Positions 7,547-16,257 of a stretch of DNA of 44,863 nt are shown here, in pieces; position 1 is the stretch's first letter, and every line of letters starts with the position of its first letter. The stretch lies in NCBI GenBank assembly GCA_016215705.1, contig JACRIR010000047.1, positions 1 to 44,863 on the forward strand. Direction: 5' to 3'. The notes under the pieces are model-generated. The model was not told the origin of the DNA, made no database searches, and was given only the letters and a program-made list of their open reading frames with translations. The position numbers were made by a program, and so were the translations under genes. This stretch comes from Candidatus Poribacteria bacterium. GTDB lineage: Bacteria; Abyssobacteria; SURF-5.

Positions 7547-9967
7547 TTGGGGAGCAAGTTGTGGAGGATAGGCTCGGCTACGGGATTGGTGTTTCTGCTT
7601 GCTTTCTTTGTCAAGCAGAAAGCTGCCGCAGCGGCTGATTTCAGGCCATACGGCTCCGTGAGGCTCGAATACGAAGTTGAAAAGGAAAAGACGGGCGATG
7701 AGACCGTTGACCGGACGACATTTACGCAGGAATACAAGCTGCAGTTCGACGGATATATCTGGAGGCGCGACTTCGTAACGTTTCAGACTTACTTCTCCTA
7801 TGATGATTCAATGGAGGACGACTCGGACAAGGGCGAAAGCCGTGACCGCGACATCAATCTTTATGAGATAACGGCAAATGTGATGCCGGAATGGCCGACA
7901 CCCTTGACGCTTTATACCAAGAAACATCTGATCCTGTTGGATTCGGAGCAATCAGCCAACACGGAAACAGTGGAAGATACTTACAGGATCAATTGGCGAA
8001 TATTGCATGAGAAGCTGCCCGAGATGCAGTTTGAATTCGAGCGAATACTGGAAACAACGGAAGATACCGACGCCGGCGTGGAGACAACCGATGCCCGACA
8101 CGACAATTTCCTCTTCAACGCCACAAGAACTTTCGCAGGGAGGACGTCATTGAAGTTCGAATACCAGGACGAGAGAGATTCCAACGCCATCGATGACACC
8201 GAGGATATTCGGCAAACTTATGTCCTCTCGGGAACCTCGGAGCCTGTGTCGAATCTTCGAATTGAGGCAAGAGCCGAGTTCATTGATGAGACGAAGGAGT
8301 CCGCCAGCGTGGTTACCAGTCTGGCCGTCAGAGAAGACGTAGATGCCATTACACAGGTCACTTTCTTCGACGCTACGGCCAATAATATCGGGGATCACAT
8401 AGCGGTTCCGCTGACCGCTCTGGGTGATCCGGACTTCTCTGATTGGGTTCTTTCCACCTTCTCCAGTAACGTTGAGTTGGTCAATAATAATGAGATAAAG
8501 TTCGTCGTGGCGCCCCGCGATGACGTCGTTGTCGTGATTGAGTACGAGACACAGGACGGACAACAGTATTTCGATATCTATCTGGGGGACGGCACAACGC
8601 AAACATTCGCGCTGACCGTCACGAAAGTGATAGTATCGACTGTAACAGATGACTTCATGGTTTTCGCCGACTATTTCAATATTTCCGGCGGGCAGGTAAC
8701 CCTCGATTTCAGCGGAGTGACTCAACCCGAGCCTATCGCCACGGGGCCATTCCCCATACAGGACGTTGATGTTACGATTGCATACAACACGAGGTCGGGC
8801 AATCATTTCGAGGACGAATTCCTCAATGTTGACATCCAGCAAACCGGGACAACTTTCGACCTTACCAGGATCAGCCCCGGCGAAGGCCAAAGCATCCTCG
8901 CCGAAATGGAGATTACTTACTTGCCGATTCCCTCCGTGGAGCAGAAACTCAGATATGAATTCGACGGTACCAGCGAAAGCGACAAGGACACAACCGACCA
9001 CCTTATAAAATCAACGACCAAGTGTATTCTGGCCAAGGGATTGATCAATACGACAGAGCTATCCTATGAACAAGATGTGACCAACTTTGAACGTCTCCCT
9101 GACGTGGTCGGAGACCCGGCAGACCTCGTCGACAGGACCGAAATGGTCGAATGGAACTTCTCAAACGAGGTCGAATACACCCGTCTATTGAGTTGGGCCA
9201 CCCTCGAGGTAGACCATACACTTGATTTGGAAACTCGTGAAGAAAAAGCAACCCGACAGACGGATACGATAAACAACGCTCTCGATCTCTCCCTCCTTAT
9301 GGGTCGAACGAAGCTCACGAACAAGATCGAATACGACGTGGAGAACACCGATGAACAAACGCAGACGCCCGATTCCAAGAAGCGGCAATTCACTTATGAC
9401 CTAAAGGCGGAAAACAGACAGGCTTTTCGGGGAGCTGCATTGGACACGACCCTCGAGTACAAGTTCGAGCTCGACAGGAATTCGGGTGAAGACGACAACA
9501 CGAGGCATAACTATCTTTTCGAAGAAGAGGTGAAATACAAAGCGATCTCGTTCGAGACGTCGCTGGAGTATGAAGACGAGAGCCAGGGCGATAAGTTCAC
9601 CAAGGAACTGGAATCGGACTCGGAACTGAGATACAAACCACTTAGATGGCTTGAACTCAAGTCCGGCCTTGATTGGATCAATACGAGGACCGAACAGGAC
9701 AACGGTTCAGAGACCACCTATTTTCTTGAAGGTGACGTGAACTACGCGCTTGGACGCGCGGCCCGCTTCGAGTTGGGCGCCCGCCAGGAATGGGTGAAAG
9801 ACGAATTAGGGGAAAACGAAGACACTCTCGAACTCGATGCTCGCGTTTCATACATTTATGCAAAAGCGAAAGCAACTCTCGAGATAGATTACGACAGAAC
9901 AGATTTCGAGGAAACGGATGACAAGGAGGACCTGAGCGTAAAGCTGACTGTTGAAAGATCGTTCTAG
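7547..9967 (+). CDS. Large outer-membrane beta-barrel (putative porin of a porin-cytochrome conduit)
   Basis: The 806-residue product has a signal peptide (hydrophobic core LVFLLAFF, cleavage near AAAA|ADF). It contains dozens of alternating polar/hydrophobic strands of about 10 residues with acidic turns and ends in the outer-membrane signature VKLTVERSF (terminal Phe). The only workable starts are TTG codons (7547 or 7559), preceded by GGGGAG. Residues of about 250-430 interrupt the barrel pattern with a more globular, beta-rich insert containing repeated IEYET and TIAYNT strands. There is no TonB-box/plug signature of a TonB-dependent receptor. Its place between tetra- and pentaheme cytochrome genes suggests the barrel sheath that lets a multiheme cytochrome cross the outer membrane, as in MtrAB/Ext-type conduits. 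The family was not identified by name, so the conduit role is inference. Confidence 0.8.
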   Translation: MGSKLWRIGSATGLVFLLAFFVKQKAAAAADFRPYGSVRLEYEVEKEKTGDETVDRTTFTQEYKLQFDGYIWRRDFVTFQTYFSYDDSMEDDSDKGESRDRDINLYEITANVMPEWPTPLTLYTKKHLILLDSEQSANTETVEDTYRINWRILHEKLPEMQFEFERILETTEDTDAGVETTDARHDNFLFNATRTFAGRTSLKFEYQDERDSNAIDDTEDIRQTYVLSGTSEPVSNLRIEARAEFIDETKESASVVTSLAVREDVDAITQVTFFDATANNIGDHIAVPLTALGDPDFSDWVLSTFSSNVELVNNNEIKFVVAPRDDVVVVIEYETQDGQQYFDIYLGDGTTQTFALTVTKVIVSTVTDDFMVFADYFNISGGQVTLDFSGVTQPEPIATGPFPIQDVDVTIAYNTRSGNHFEDEFLNVDIQQTGTTFDLTRISPGEGQSILAEMEITYLPIPSVEQKLRYEFDGTSESDKDTTDHLIKSTTKCILAKGLINTTELSYEQDVTNFERLPDVVGDPADLVDRTEMVEWNFSNEVEYTRLLSWATLEVDHTLDLETREEKATRQTDTINNALDLSLLMGRTKLTNKIEYDVENTDEQTQTPDSKKRQFTYDLKAENRQAFRGAALDTTLEYKFELDRNSGEDDNTRHNYLFEEEVKYKAISFETSLEYEDESQGDKFTKELESDSELRYKPLRWLELKSGLDWINTRTEQDNGSETTYFLEGDVNYALGRAARFELGARQEWVKDELGENEDTLELDARVSYIYAKAKATLEIDYDRTDFEETDDKEDLSVKLTVERSF

Positions 9968-10019
9968 AGGCAGGGGAATCAGTCAATGTCCTCAGATCAT
10001 CGAGGCGGTGGGGTCTTTT

Positions 10020-10784
10020 ATGGATTCTAGAGCAGCAACAAAGAGATTTGCGGTTGTCATATTTCTCATTGTGGCGCTTGCTGCGGGAACGGCGCGCAGC
10101 GGCACGATCATGGGATCGGACCATGATTTGACCAGTCTGAAGCCTCCCAAACTTACTCGCCAGCATCCTGGCCAGTTTTATAACGACTACGCTGATGCAT
10201 GCGTCTACTGTCACACGCCTCATGGCGCCAATCCCGCCGTCCCCCTGTGGAACCGCCTGACAAACCAAGGGAACTATACCCTTTACAGCAGTTCCACATT
10301 GAACGCGACAATGGAGCAGCCCGCGCTTGGCGGAGTCACCCGGCTTTGTCTCAGTTGCCATGACGGCACTATAGCCGTGGACACTTTGGTGAACTACCCG
10401 AACAAGACTTATACTGTGTCAACAAGTCACTATAAAATGGCAAAGACTGACAATCCGCACGGTGGATCATGTGGGTTCTGTCACATGTGGTTCTATGAAA
10501 ACCCGCCCGCGCGAGACGTGAAGCCCAGCTTCATGACGACATCCTTGGCCGACGACCACCCGGTTTCCTTTGTTTACAATGACAGTCTGGCGCAGGCTGA
10601 CGGGACTCTTGAAAGCCCGTCTTCGACGCCGAGCGGCCTCGGTGGAACTATCCGGCAGGACATGCTCGTCAACGACCGGATAGAGTGCTCCTCTTGCCAT
10701 GACGTCCACAACCCGGACATATTTCCGTTTCTCATAAAGTCGAACGATAACAGCGCGCTTTGTTATACGTGTCATATTCGGTAG
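10020..10784 (+). CDS. OmcE-like pentaheme c-type cytochrome
   Basis: The 254-residue protein starts at ATG 10020 (GGTGGGG upstream) with a signal peptide ending near GTARSG. It carries five CXXCH motifs: CVYCH, CLSCH, CGFCH, CSSCH, CYTCH. Four align with the tetraheme paralogs at 4744 and 6619. The extra one (CGFCHMWF, about residue 157) lies in an insertion of roughly 40 residues between the CLSCHDGT and DDHP blocks. That insertion also brings new histidines (TSHYK, NPHGGS) that could serve as the fifth distal ligand. The gene follows the beta-barrel gene by 52 nt and precedes an NHL lipoprotein gene. It is probably a secreted electron carrier of the same fold with an added branch heme. Confidence 0.92.
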   Translation: MDSRAATKRFAVVIFLIVALAAGTARSGTIMGSDHDLTSLKPPKLTRQHPGQFYNDYADACVYCHTPHGANPAVPLWNRLTNQGNYTLYSSSTLNATMEQPALGGVTRLCLSCHDGTIAVDTLVNYPNKTYTVSTSHYKMAKTDNPHGGSCGFCHMWFYENPPARDVKPSFMTTSLADDHPVSFVYNDSLAQADGTLESPSSTPSGLGGTIRQDMLVNDRIECSSCHDVHNPDIFPFLIKSNDNSALCYTCHIR

Positions 10785-10862
10785 AAAGGAAACGGCAAAT
10801 TGATAAGACGGGAATCGTCCGGCGGTGAGTGACGTTCGGCCCTGTGTCAGTCTCGAGGGAAG

Positions 10863-11981
10863 ATGCAGAAGCGCACGCACAAACTTGTTCTCTTCGGCCT
10901 CGCGATGGTCGGATTGATTCTCGCCGGATGCGCATCAACAAGAACGGCGAGCGCGGCAAAACCGATTGAACTTGTCTGGCCCGATCCGCCGCAAGTTCCG
11001 AGAATCAAGTATGTTCGGAGTATACGGTACATGGAGGACGTGCGCGGAGAGCCGTCATGGATCGGCAAGATTGTGCGGAGTATCTTGGGGCGTTCACGCG
11101 AGAAACTCCTTAAGCCCTATGGCATAGCAACCGACGGCGCCGGAAGAATATATGCTGCCGATACTGCCAAGAGGATGATCTACAGGTTCGATCTCGAAAA
11201 ACGGCAAATATACAGGTACGAAGAGTTCCAACCGTGTGGAGGAGGTAACCGAAAGAATAGGCGCTCTTTCGTGAGCCGGTTGCTTTCGGGGCAAGAAGAG
11301 ATGGCGCTCCTAAGTCCCATCGGAGTCGCTATGGACCGGTCCGGCAACCTCTACGTCGCCGATTCTGTTCGACGAAGAGTCTATGTCTTCGATGAAAAAG
11401 GGCAATGCCTGCGCGAGATAGGCTCAGACGAAGAACTCGAACGGCCTTCGGGCATAGCAATCAGCAGGAAGACGGGAAGGCTATATGTCACCGACACCGC
11501 CGGGCACAAGATAGTCGTATACGATACCGATGGAAGCCGGGTTTTTGAATTCGGGCGTCGGGGTGATAAACCCGGAGAATTCAATTTTCCGACGAACATC
11601 TTCGTCGACACAAACGACCGCATATATGTGATGGATTCCCTGAATTTCAGGGTGGAAGTGTTTACAAGCGAAGGGGAGCTTCTCTCATATTTCGGACAAC
11701 TGGGAAAAGTGTCGGGGACGTTCAATAAACCGAAGGGCATCGCGGTGGACAGCGAAGGACATATCTACGTGGTGGATGCCCTCTTTGACGCTGTCCAGAT
11801 TTTCGACGGCAGCGGACGGCTGCTCCTGGCTTTCGGAGAGTCGGGAGCCGGCGAGGGTGAATTCTGGCTTCCCAGCGGCATCCACATAGATGAAAAGGAT
11901 ACGATTTATGTTTCAGACTCCTATAACACGAGAGTTCAGATATTTCAGTACTTGAAGCAACATCCTGTAGGAGAGCCCTGA
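10863..11981 (+). CDS. NHL-repeat lipoprotein 3
   Basis: The 372-residue product starts at ATG 10863 (GAGGGAAG upstream). The signal peptide ends in a good lipobox (LILAGC near residue 22), followed by the LVWPDPPQVPRIKYVRSI block conserved in propellers 1 and 2. Repeats include GIATDGAGRIYAADT, GVAMDRSGNLYVADS and GIAVDSEGHIYVVDA, ending RVQIFQY. Compared with its paralogs it has an insertion of about 25 basic residues after the second blade (around GGGNRKNRRSF). The next cytochrome gene begins only 2 nt after its stop, which indicates co-translation. Function is inferred as in the other propellers: docking, anchoring or assembly of its cytochrome partners outside the inner membrane. Confidence 0.88.
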   Translation: MQKRTHKLVLFGLAMVGLILAGCASTRTASAAKPIELVWPDPPQVPRIKYVRSIRYMEDVRGEPSWIGKIVRSILGRSREKLLKPYGIATDGAGRIYAADTAKRMIYRFDLEKRQIYRYEEFQPCGGGNRKNRRSFVSRLLSGQEEMALLSPIGVAMDRSGNLYVADSVRRRVYVFDEKGQCLREIGSDEELERPSGIAISRKTGRLYVTDTAGHKIVVYDTDGSRVFEFGRRGDKPGEFNFPTNIFVDTNDRIYVMDSLNFRVEVFTSEGELLSYFGQLGKVSGTFNKPKGIAVDSEGHIYVVDALFDAVQIFDGSGRLLLAFGESGAGEGEFWLPSGIHIDEKDTIYVSDSYNTRVQIFQYLKQHPVGEP

Positions 11982-11983
11982 CA

Positions 11984-14017
11984 ATGAGAGCGATTGGCGA
12001 CAAAGAGCGACCAAGTCAGAAGCGCGATGGCTTGCGACTCATGAGGGTCGCAGCCCCCAAGGGTTTCATCGCGGCCGTCTGCAATTACTTGATCAAACGC
12101 AGGCCGGCTCTTCTCGGTCTGGTGTCTCTGCTTGCGCTGATGGGTTGGCTTGGAGAAACACAAGCAGGCTATGCCCCGCAGGGATTGCATACATCAAAGC
12201 ACAATCTTTCGGTCTCCGGTCCCGGGCCGATAAAGGCCACAAGCATGACAGAGGAATGCGTTTTCTGTCATACGCCGCATAACGCCAATGTCGCGGTCCC
12301 CCTTTGGGGCCACCAGATGTCCGCGGTGACGAACTACACGCTTTACACAAGCACCACATTGAAGACCACGACCATCGGCCAACCCACCGGCGCATCAAGA
12401 TTGTGCCTCAGTTGCCACGATGGCTCGATAGCGGTCGGGGCCGCCGGCCCGGACCGACCTGCCTTCGGTCCGCCTTACCAACAGATGGTTTTCAGCATGG
12501 TCGATGACGGCGTTCCGATAACAACTATGCCCGTTGACCATGCCTCGAACCTCCAGACTGATCTTTCGGACGATCATCCGATTTCTTTTTCATATGACAG
12601 CACCCTATACACAGCTTCCAACGGGCAACTAGCGGACCCCTCCACGTTGACGGGCGATGTGAAACTCTCCAGCGGAAAGATTGAGTGCACGTCTTGTCAT
12701 GATCCGCATACGGACGCGTATGGCAAGTTCCTGGTGGTGAGCAACTCAGACTCCGCGCTCTGCCTCACCTGTCATACAATGGACTACTGGACCACGAAAC
12801 CTGACCCGCCGACATTCACTGCGCACAAGACGTTAACCAGCACATGGAACGGTGTCGGTCAGAACCCATGGCCTCACACGTCCTACCTCGTGCAACCGCC
12901 GAATCCGGCGGGAAGCCTTACGGTCAAATTGAATGCATGCGAAAACTGCCACAAGCCGCATACCGCGGGCGGCAGTGAGCGTCTTCTGAACGATCTGTCC
13001 GAGGAGAACAACTGCTTGCCCTGTCACAATGGCAACGTGGTTTCAGAGAACATCGAGGCTGTTTTTGCGAAGACATTCAGCCACCCGATCTACGACACAA
13101 CCGGCGTGCATGATCCCACAGAGGATCTCGGCACGGCCCAGCGTCATGTGGAGTGCGTGGACTGCCACAACCAGCATGCCGCGCAGGCCGGCACGCACCG
13201 ACGGGCCCTTGACGAGAACCTGGCTTCCAAATCGTTGGAAGGCGTCTGGGGAGTTGAGCCAAGCTACTCGACGCCGCCTGCGCCCGCCCCCGGCACGGAA
13301 ACATTCAGTACGCCCTCATACACGATTGTAAATTCCGTAGACAAAGAGTACCAGATTTGTCTCAAGTGTCACTCGTCATATGCCTACGGCAGTTCACCTC
13401 CATCGGGACAGACCGATCAAGGTCAAGAGTTCAACCCTAATAACTTCTCTTATCATCCGGTAGTAGCGCCCGGAACCAACCCCCACTGTAACTCGACAAC
13501 TATGCTCCCGCGATGGAACGAATCCCCCGGCGAGCACAACACCATGTATTGCAGCGACTGTCACACCAATGATGCGGGAGCGCAGCCGGTGGGCCCGCAT
13601 GGTTCAAACGTCGATTATCTTCTGATAGCCCGGAGTGATCAACAGCTCTGTCTCAGGTGTCATAATGTAAACGTGTACAGAGGCGGGTCCAGTGGGAGTG
13701 CCTTTAACAAACATAGTCTGTCTGATCATCTCTTTGGCTACAACCAATCTCTGGGCTGTGTGGCATGTCATGGCGGAGGCTATTTGGGTTACGGGAGTTA
13801 CAACGGCAGACTCGGAAACATTCATGGCAGCAATTACCGCTGGGCAGATCGCGATGGTTTCCCGGGCAGACCCTCGGCGCATTTCATCGTAGGCGGGTAC
13901 ATTACCGGCTATGTTGACATAGGAGGAGGCCAGTTCAGATGCTATGCAGACCCGAATGCTGCATCTCCTGCTGCCCGTCAATGTCATCCGGGTGGAGAAG
14001 ACTACACTCCACAGTAA
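11984..14017 (+). CDS. Undecaheme c-type cytochrome with an additional CX13CH motif
   Basis: 677 residues from ATG 11984. The N-terminus is unusually long before a hydrophobic segment (about residues 43-57, ending ETQAG). Eleven CXXCH motifs are present: CVFCH, CLSCH, CTSCH, CLTCH, CENCH, CLPCH, CVDCH, CLKCH, CSDCH, CLRCH, CVACH. Residues of about 60-265 reproduce the OmcE-like tetraheme module (KHNLS, CHTPH, DDHPISF, CHDPH, LCLTCH); the rest adds seven hemes. Near the C-terminus a Cys and a CH pair are separated by 13 residues (C-Y-A-D ... R-Q-C-H-P-G-G). This resembles the long-spaced CX14CH heme site of Geobacter OmcZ, so a twelfth heme is possible. It follows NHL protein 3 by 2 nt and precedes another propeller. 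It is probably a surface or filament-associated electron carrier. Confidence 0.92.
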   Translation: MRAIGDKERPSQKRDGLRLMRVAAPKGFIAAVCNYLIKRRPALLGLVSLLALMGWLGETQAGYAPQGLHTSKHNLSVSGPGPIKATSMTEECVFCHTPHNANVAVPLWGHQMSAVTNYTLYTSTTLKTTTIGQPTGASRLCLSCHDGSIAVGAAGPDRPAFGPPYQQMVFSMVDDGVPITTMPVDHASNLQTDLSDDHPISFSYDSTLYTASNGQLADPSTLTGDVKLSSGKIECTSCHDPHTDAYGKFLVVSNSDSALCLTCHTMDYWTTKPDPPTFTAHKTLTSTWNGVGQNPWPHTSYLVQPPNPAGSLTVKLNACENCHKPHTAGGSERLLNDLSEENNCLPCHNGNVVSENIEAVFAKTFSHPIYDTTGVHDPTEDLGTAQRHVECVDCHNQHAAQAGTHRRALDENLASKSLEGVWGVEPSYSTPPAPAPGTETFSTPSYTIVNSVDKEYQICLKCHSSYAYGSSPPSGQTDQGQEFNPNNFSYHPVVAPGTNPHCNSTTMLPRWNESPGEHNTMYCSDCHTNDAGAQPVGPHGSNVDYLLIARSDQQLCLRCHNVNVYRGGSSGSAFNKHSLSDHLFGYNQSLGCVACHGGGYLGYGSYNGRLGNIHGSNYRWADRDGFPGRPSAHFIVGGYITGYVDIGGGQFRCYADPNAASPAARQCHPGGEDYTPQ

Positions 14018-14034
14018 GGGGGAACCGATAAGTC

Positions 14035-14979
14035 GTGAGTACCAGTAATAGACGATGTTTGACCATAGGTTGTCTTTTGGCATGCCTGGCGGCCGCCTTC
14101 CTCTTTCTTTGCGGATGCAATCGCGGAAGCGCCGAAGGGAGCACATCTCCGGCATTGGATGTTTCCCCCAAATTCGCATACAGCATACCTGTTCCTCGAG
14201 CTGTCCCTCAGGGAATAGCGCTTTATTCGGGACGCATTTATCTTTCCTATAACAACGTAAATATGATCGACGTCTTTGACCAGCAGGGCGTGATGGTGGA
14301 CTCCTTCATTCCATTTCCAGGTCCTGAGGCCAATCCTGTCTCTATGACGGCAGACGGGACCGGTAAGATATATATTGCCGACAGTCTCAACAGGATAGTG
14401 CTCGTTTTCAATGGCGGCAAATTCCTATATCCATTTCCACAGAAGAAGGTCGCTGCTCAAGAAGAAAGCTTCATTCACATTCCCTACGCCCTAGCCACAC
14501 GCGACAGACTTGTGTTTGTTGTTGACATAGGCGATAATACAGTGAAGGTGTTTCTTGACAACGGCGAGCCGCTGATGGTAATTGGGGAGTCCGCTGACCA
14601 TAAGCAGATTACTCAACCTCGGGCAATTGCCTTGTGCTCCGACGGAAGGTCACTCATTTCAGACATTGATCTCAAGACTGTGGCTGTCCACGATTGTTCC
14701 GGAAAGTTCGCCCACTATTTCGGCCGGACAAAATGGTCTGAGATGACGTTGCCCATATCCCTTCAGATAGACGGGCTAGGCCGCGTCCATGTGGCCGACG
14801 GGCTCAAGCACAGAATAGCGGTCTACGACAACTATGGCCGGCCGCTCTTCGAGTATGGTGAGTTCGGCGAAAAGCCGTGGCAGATGGCCTTCCCGCGTGG
14901 CATCGCGGTTGACTCTGAGACCAGAAAAATATTCATCTGCGACAGCGGAAACAGCCAGGTAGATGTCTGGCAGTATTGA
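14035..14979 (+). CDS. NHL/six-bladed beta-propeller lipoprotein 4 (divergent)
   Basis: A 314-residue product from GTG 14035, 17 nt after the cytochrome stop, with AGGGGGA upstream. The signal peptide is long and Cys-rich, ending at a lipobox (LFLCGC). The VWPP-IRYVRS block of propellers 1-3 is missing. Repeats are recognisable but more diverged: SMTADGTGKIYIADS, LQIDGLGRVHVADG and GIAVDSETRKIFICDS, with AVYD/VLVF strands. The C-terminus ends QVDVWQY, like the QVFQY ends of its paralogs. Divergence suggests it serves the 11-heme cytochrome specifically rather than the tetraheme proteins; that specificity is inference. Confidence 0.8.
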   Translation: MSTSNRRCLTIGCLLACLAAAFLFLCGCNRGSAEGSTSPALDVSPKFAYSIPVPRAVPQGIALYSGRIYLSYNNVNMIDVFDQQGVMVDSFIPFPGPEANPVSMTADGTGKIYIADSLNRIVLVFNGGKFLYPFPQKKVAAQEESFIHIPYALATRDRLVFVVDIGDNTVKVFLDNGEPLMVIGESADHKQITQPRAIALCSDGRSLISDIDLKTVAVHDCSGKFAHYFGRTKWSEMTLPISLQIDGLGRVHVADGLKHRIAVYDNYGRPLFEYGEFGEKPWQMAFPRGIAVDSETRKIFICDSGNSQVDVWQY

Positions 14980-15045
14980 TCAGGCGCGACAGGATCGAAA
15001 TGAACACATGTCTATGACCTTGAAGAGAGGATGGGAGAACGACAG

Positions 15046-16044
15046 ATGGAAGAGAAAAAGCTGGTGAGAACACTTGGCGCGTTGACAGGGTCAGTAATGG
15101 CTGTCGGTCTCTACATTTCATGCGCAACGACCATAAAGCCGGATGTGCAGGAGGCATACGATTGGAATCAGGCGAGGAGGATATGCGTCATAGGAGTTTC
15201 CGATCTCGACGGAAGCCGTGAAATCAGCAGGGAGCTTACACATCAGTTGTTTGAAAAAGAGTTCCCGGTTGCAAGGAAAGATGCGAGGTCGGTCACTGAG
15301 ATTTACCAGATTGCCGAAGACTGCAACTCCGATGTAATAGCCTACGGGGAGATAACAAGGGTTGAGCTTATCACGAGCACGGCCAATTTGACGCGGATAC
15401 CCACAAAAGAAGTTGAGGTGAGCTTGAGTTTCATAGATGCCTCCAGCCGGCAACGCATATGGAAAGGCTCGGGCACTCTCGTTGACAGCGCGAACGTCAA
15501 GGATGAGTATCTCATAAGCGAATTGCTTCAGAAAATGGTGGCGCAGATTCTGCCCCAACGAACGAAGTCTGCCGCGCCCCCCGGCGAAATCCCTCTCCTC
15601 AAGGCGGGCGAGGAAGCGCCGCTCTTCGATGTGCGGGACGTCAACGGCAACCCCTTCGCTTTGAAAGATCAAGTGAACAAGAATGTCGTCGTCCTCTCAT
15701 TCTGGTCTTTCTTCTGCGGGCCATGCAGGGATGAACTGCGCATGCTGAATGATATCCATGACCGGTATCGCACAAGGGGAGTAACCGTTGCCGCCGTCAA
15801 TCTTGAAGGCGAACCCATGCTGACCCGCATCAAGTCTGTCATCGAGCAAGACAAACTGGAGTTCACGTTCCTTCTGGACGAACCTTCGGGAGTCACGTAC
15901 GAAATCGCGGACCCGTACAAGGTTCCGGGCACTCCGGCATTATACGTGATTGGCAAATCGGGTAGAATCGTTTTCGCGAAGGCCGGCGAGGTGACGCCGC
16001 AAGAGATCAGCACGGTGATCGAATCGGAACTGGCAAAGAAGTAA
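15046..16044 (+). CDS. CsgG/LPP20-like domain fused to TlpA thioredoxin (lipoprotein)
   Basis: About 332 residues from ATG 15046 (GGGAGA 7 nt upstream; ATG 15031 would add five residues). A signal peptide ends in LYISC, a probable lipobox. Residues of about 30-180 have the look of CsgG/LPP20-like or GNA1162-like outer-membrane lipoprotein domains: a strand VCVIGVSDLDG-like at the start, then SDVIAYGEITRVEL and VSLSFIDASSRQRIWKGSG. The C-terminal 150 residues are a TlpA thioredoxin with the redox motif FWSFFCGPC and a cis-Pro GTP segment. The thioredoxin half may reduce apocytochrome thiols. The N-terminal half may tether it to an outer-membrane or secretion assembly. I do not know this fusion from described systems; the domain naming of the first half is tentative. 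Confidence 0.75.
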   Translation: MEEKKLVRTLGALTGSVMAVGLYISCATTIKPDVQEAYDWNQARRICVIGVSDLDGSREISRELTHQLFEKEFPVARKDARSVTEIYQIAEDCNSDVIAYGEITRVELITSTANLTRIPTKEVEVSLSFIDASSRQRIWKGSGTLVDSANVKDEYLISELLQKMVAQILPQRTKSAAPPGEIPLLKAGEEAPLFDVRDVNGNPFALKDQVNKNVVVLSFWSFFCGPCRDELRMLNDIHDRYRTRGVTVAAVNLEGEPMLTRIKSVIEQDKLEFTFLLDEPSGVTYEIADPYKVPGTPALYVIGKSGRIVFAKAGEVTPQEISTVIESELAKK

Positions 16045-16086
16045 CGGCGCTTGACCCTGAGCCCGTACTCAGGAGAACGCATACTC

Positions 16087-16257
16087 ATGGCCGAGACAAA
16101 GGACGCATTGGCGAATAAAGAAACAATGTGGTCTGGCGCTCGCGATTTATTGATAAAATGCTTTTCCGGATCAACATACAGACAATCCCTCGAACGAAGC
16201 GAATGGGGACGCATATGGCGCGTGGCGCTATCCTGCTCCTTGCCGCGCTCATATTGA
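16087..16257 (+). CDS. Possible 56-aa leader ORF overlapping the 12-heme cytochrome start
   Basis: An ATG at 16087 is preceded by a strong AGGAGA Shine-Dalgarno (16071-16076) and opens a 56-codon frame ending at 16257, inside the 5' end of the next cytochrome gene in another frame. The N-terminal part (MAETKDALANKETMW) reads like an ordinary soluble leader, while the end (SCSLPRSY) looks like out-of-frame translation. Two readings are possible. It may be a short coupled ORF that helps translate the cytochrome. Alternatively, a single-base frameshift may separate a cytoplasmic leader from the membrane segment of the cytochrome. Low confidence as a protein-coding gene. Confidence 0.25.
   Translation: MAETKDALANKETMWSGARDLLIKCFSGSTYRQSLERSEWGRIWRVALSCSLPRSY

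Noticed and set aside
7426-7638. 70-codon + strand frame before the beta-barrel gene
   Set aside because: Overlaps the barrel start by about 90 nt, with no recognisable features. The barrel signal peptide and terminal Phe signature make the other frame the real one.
8147-9001. 284-codon - strand frame opposite the beta-barrel gene
   Set aside because: Mirror of the acidic beta-strand coding sequence; no domain pattern, and no neighbour on that strand.
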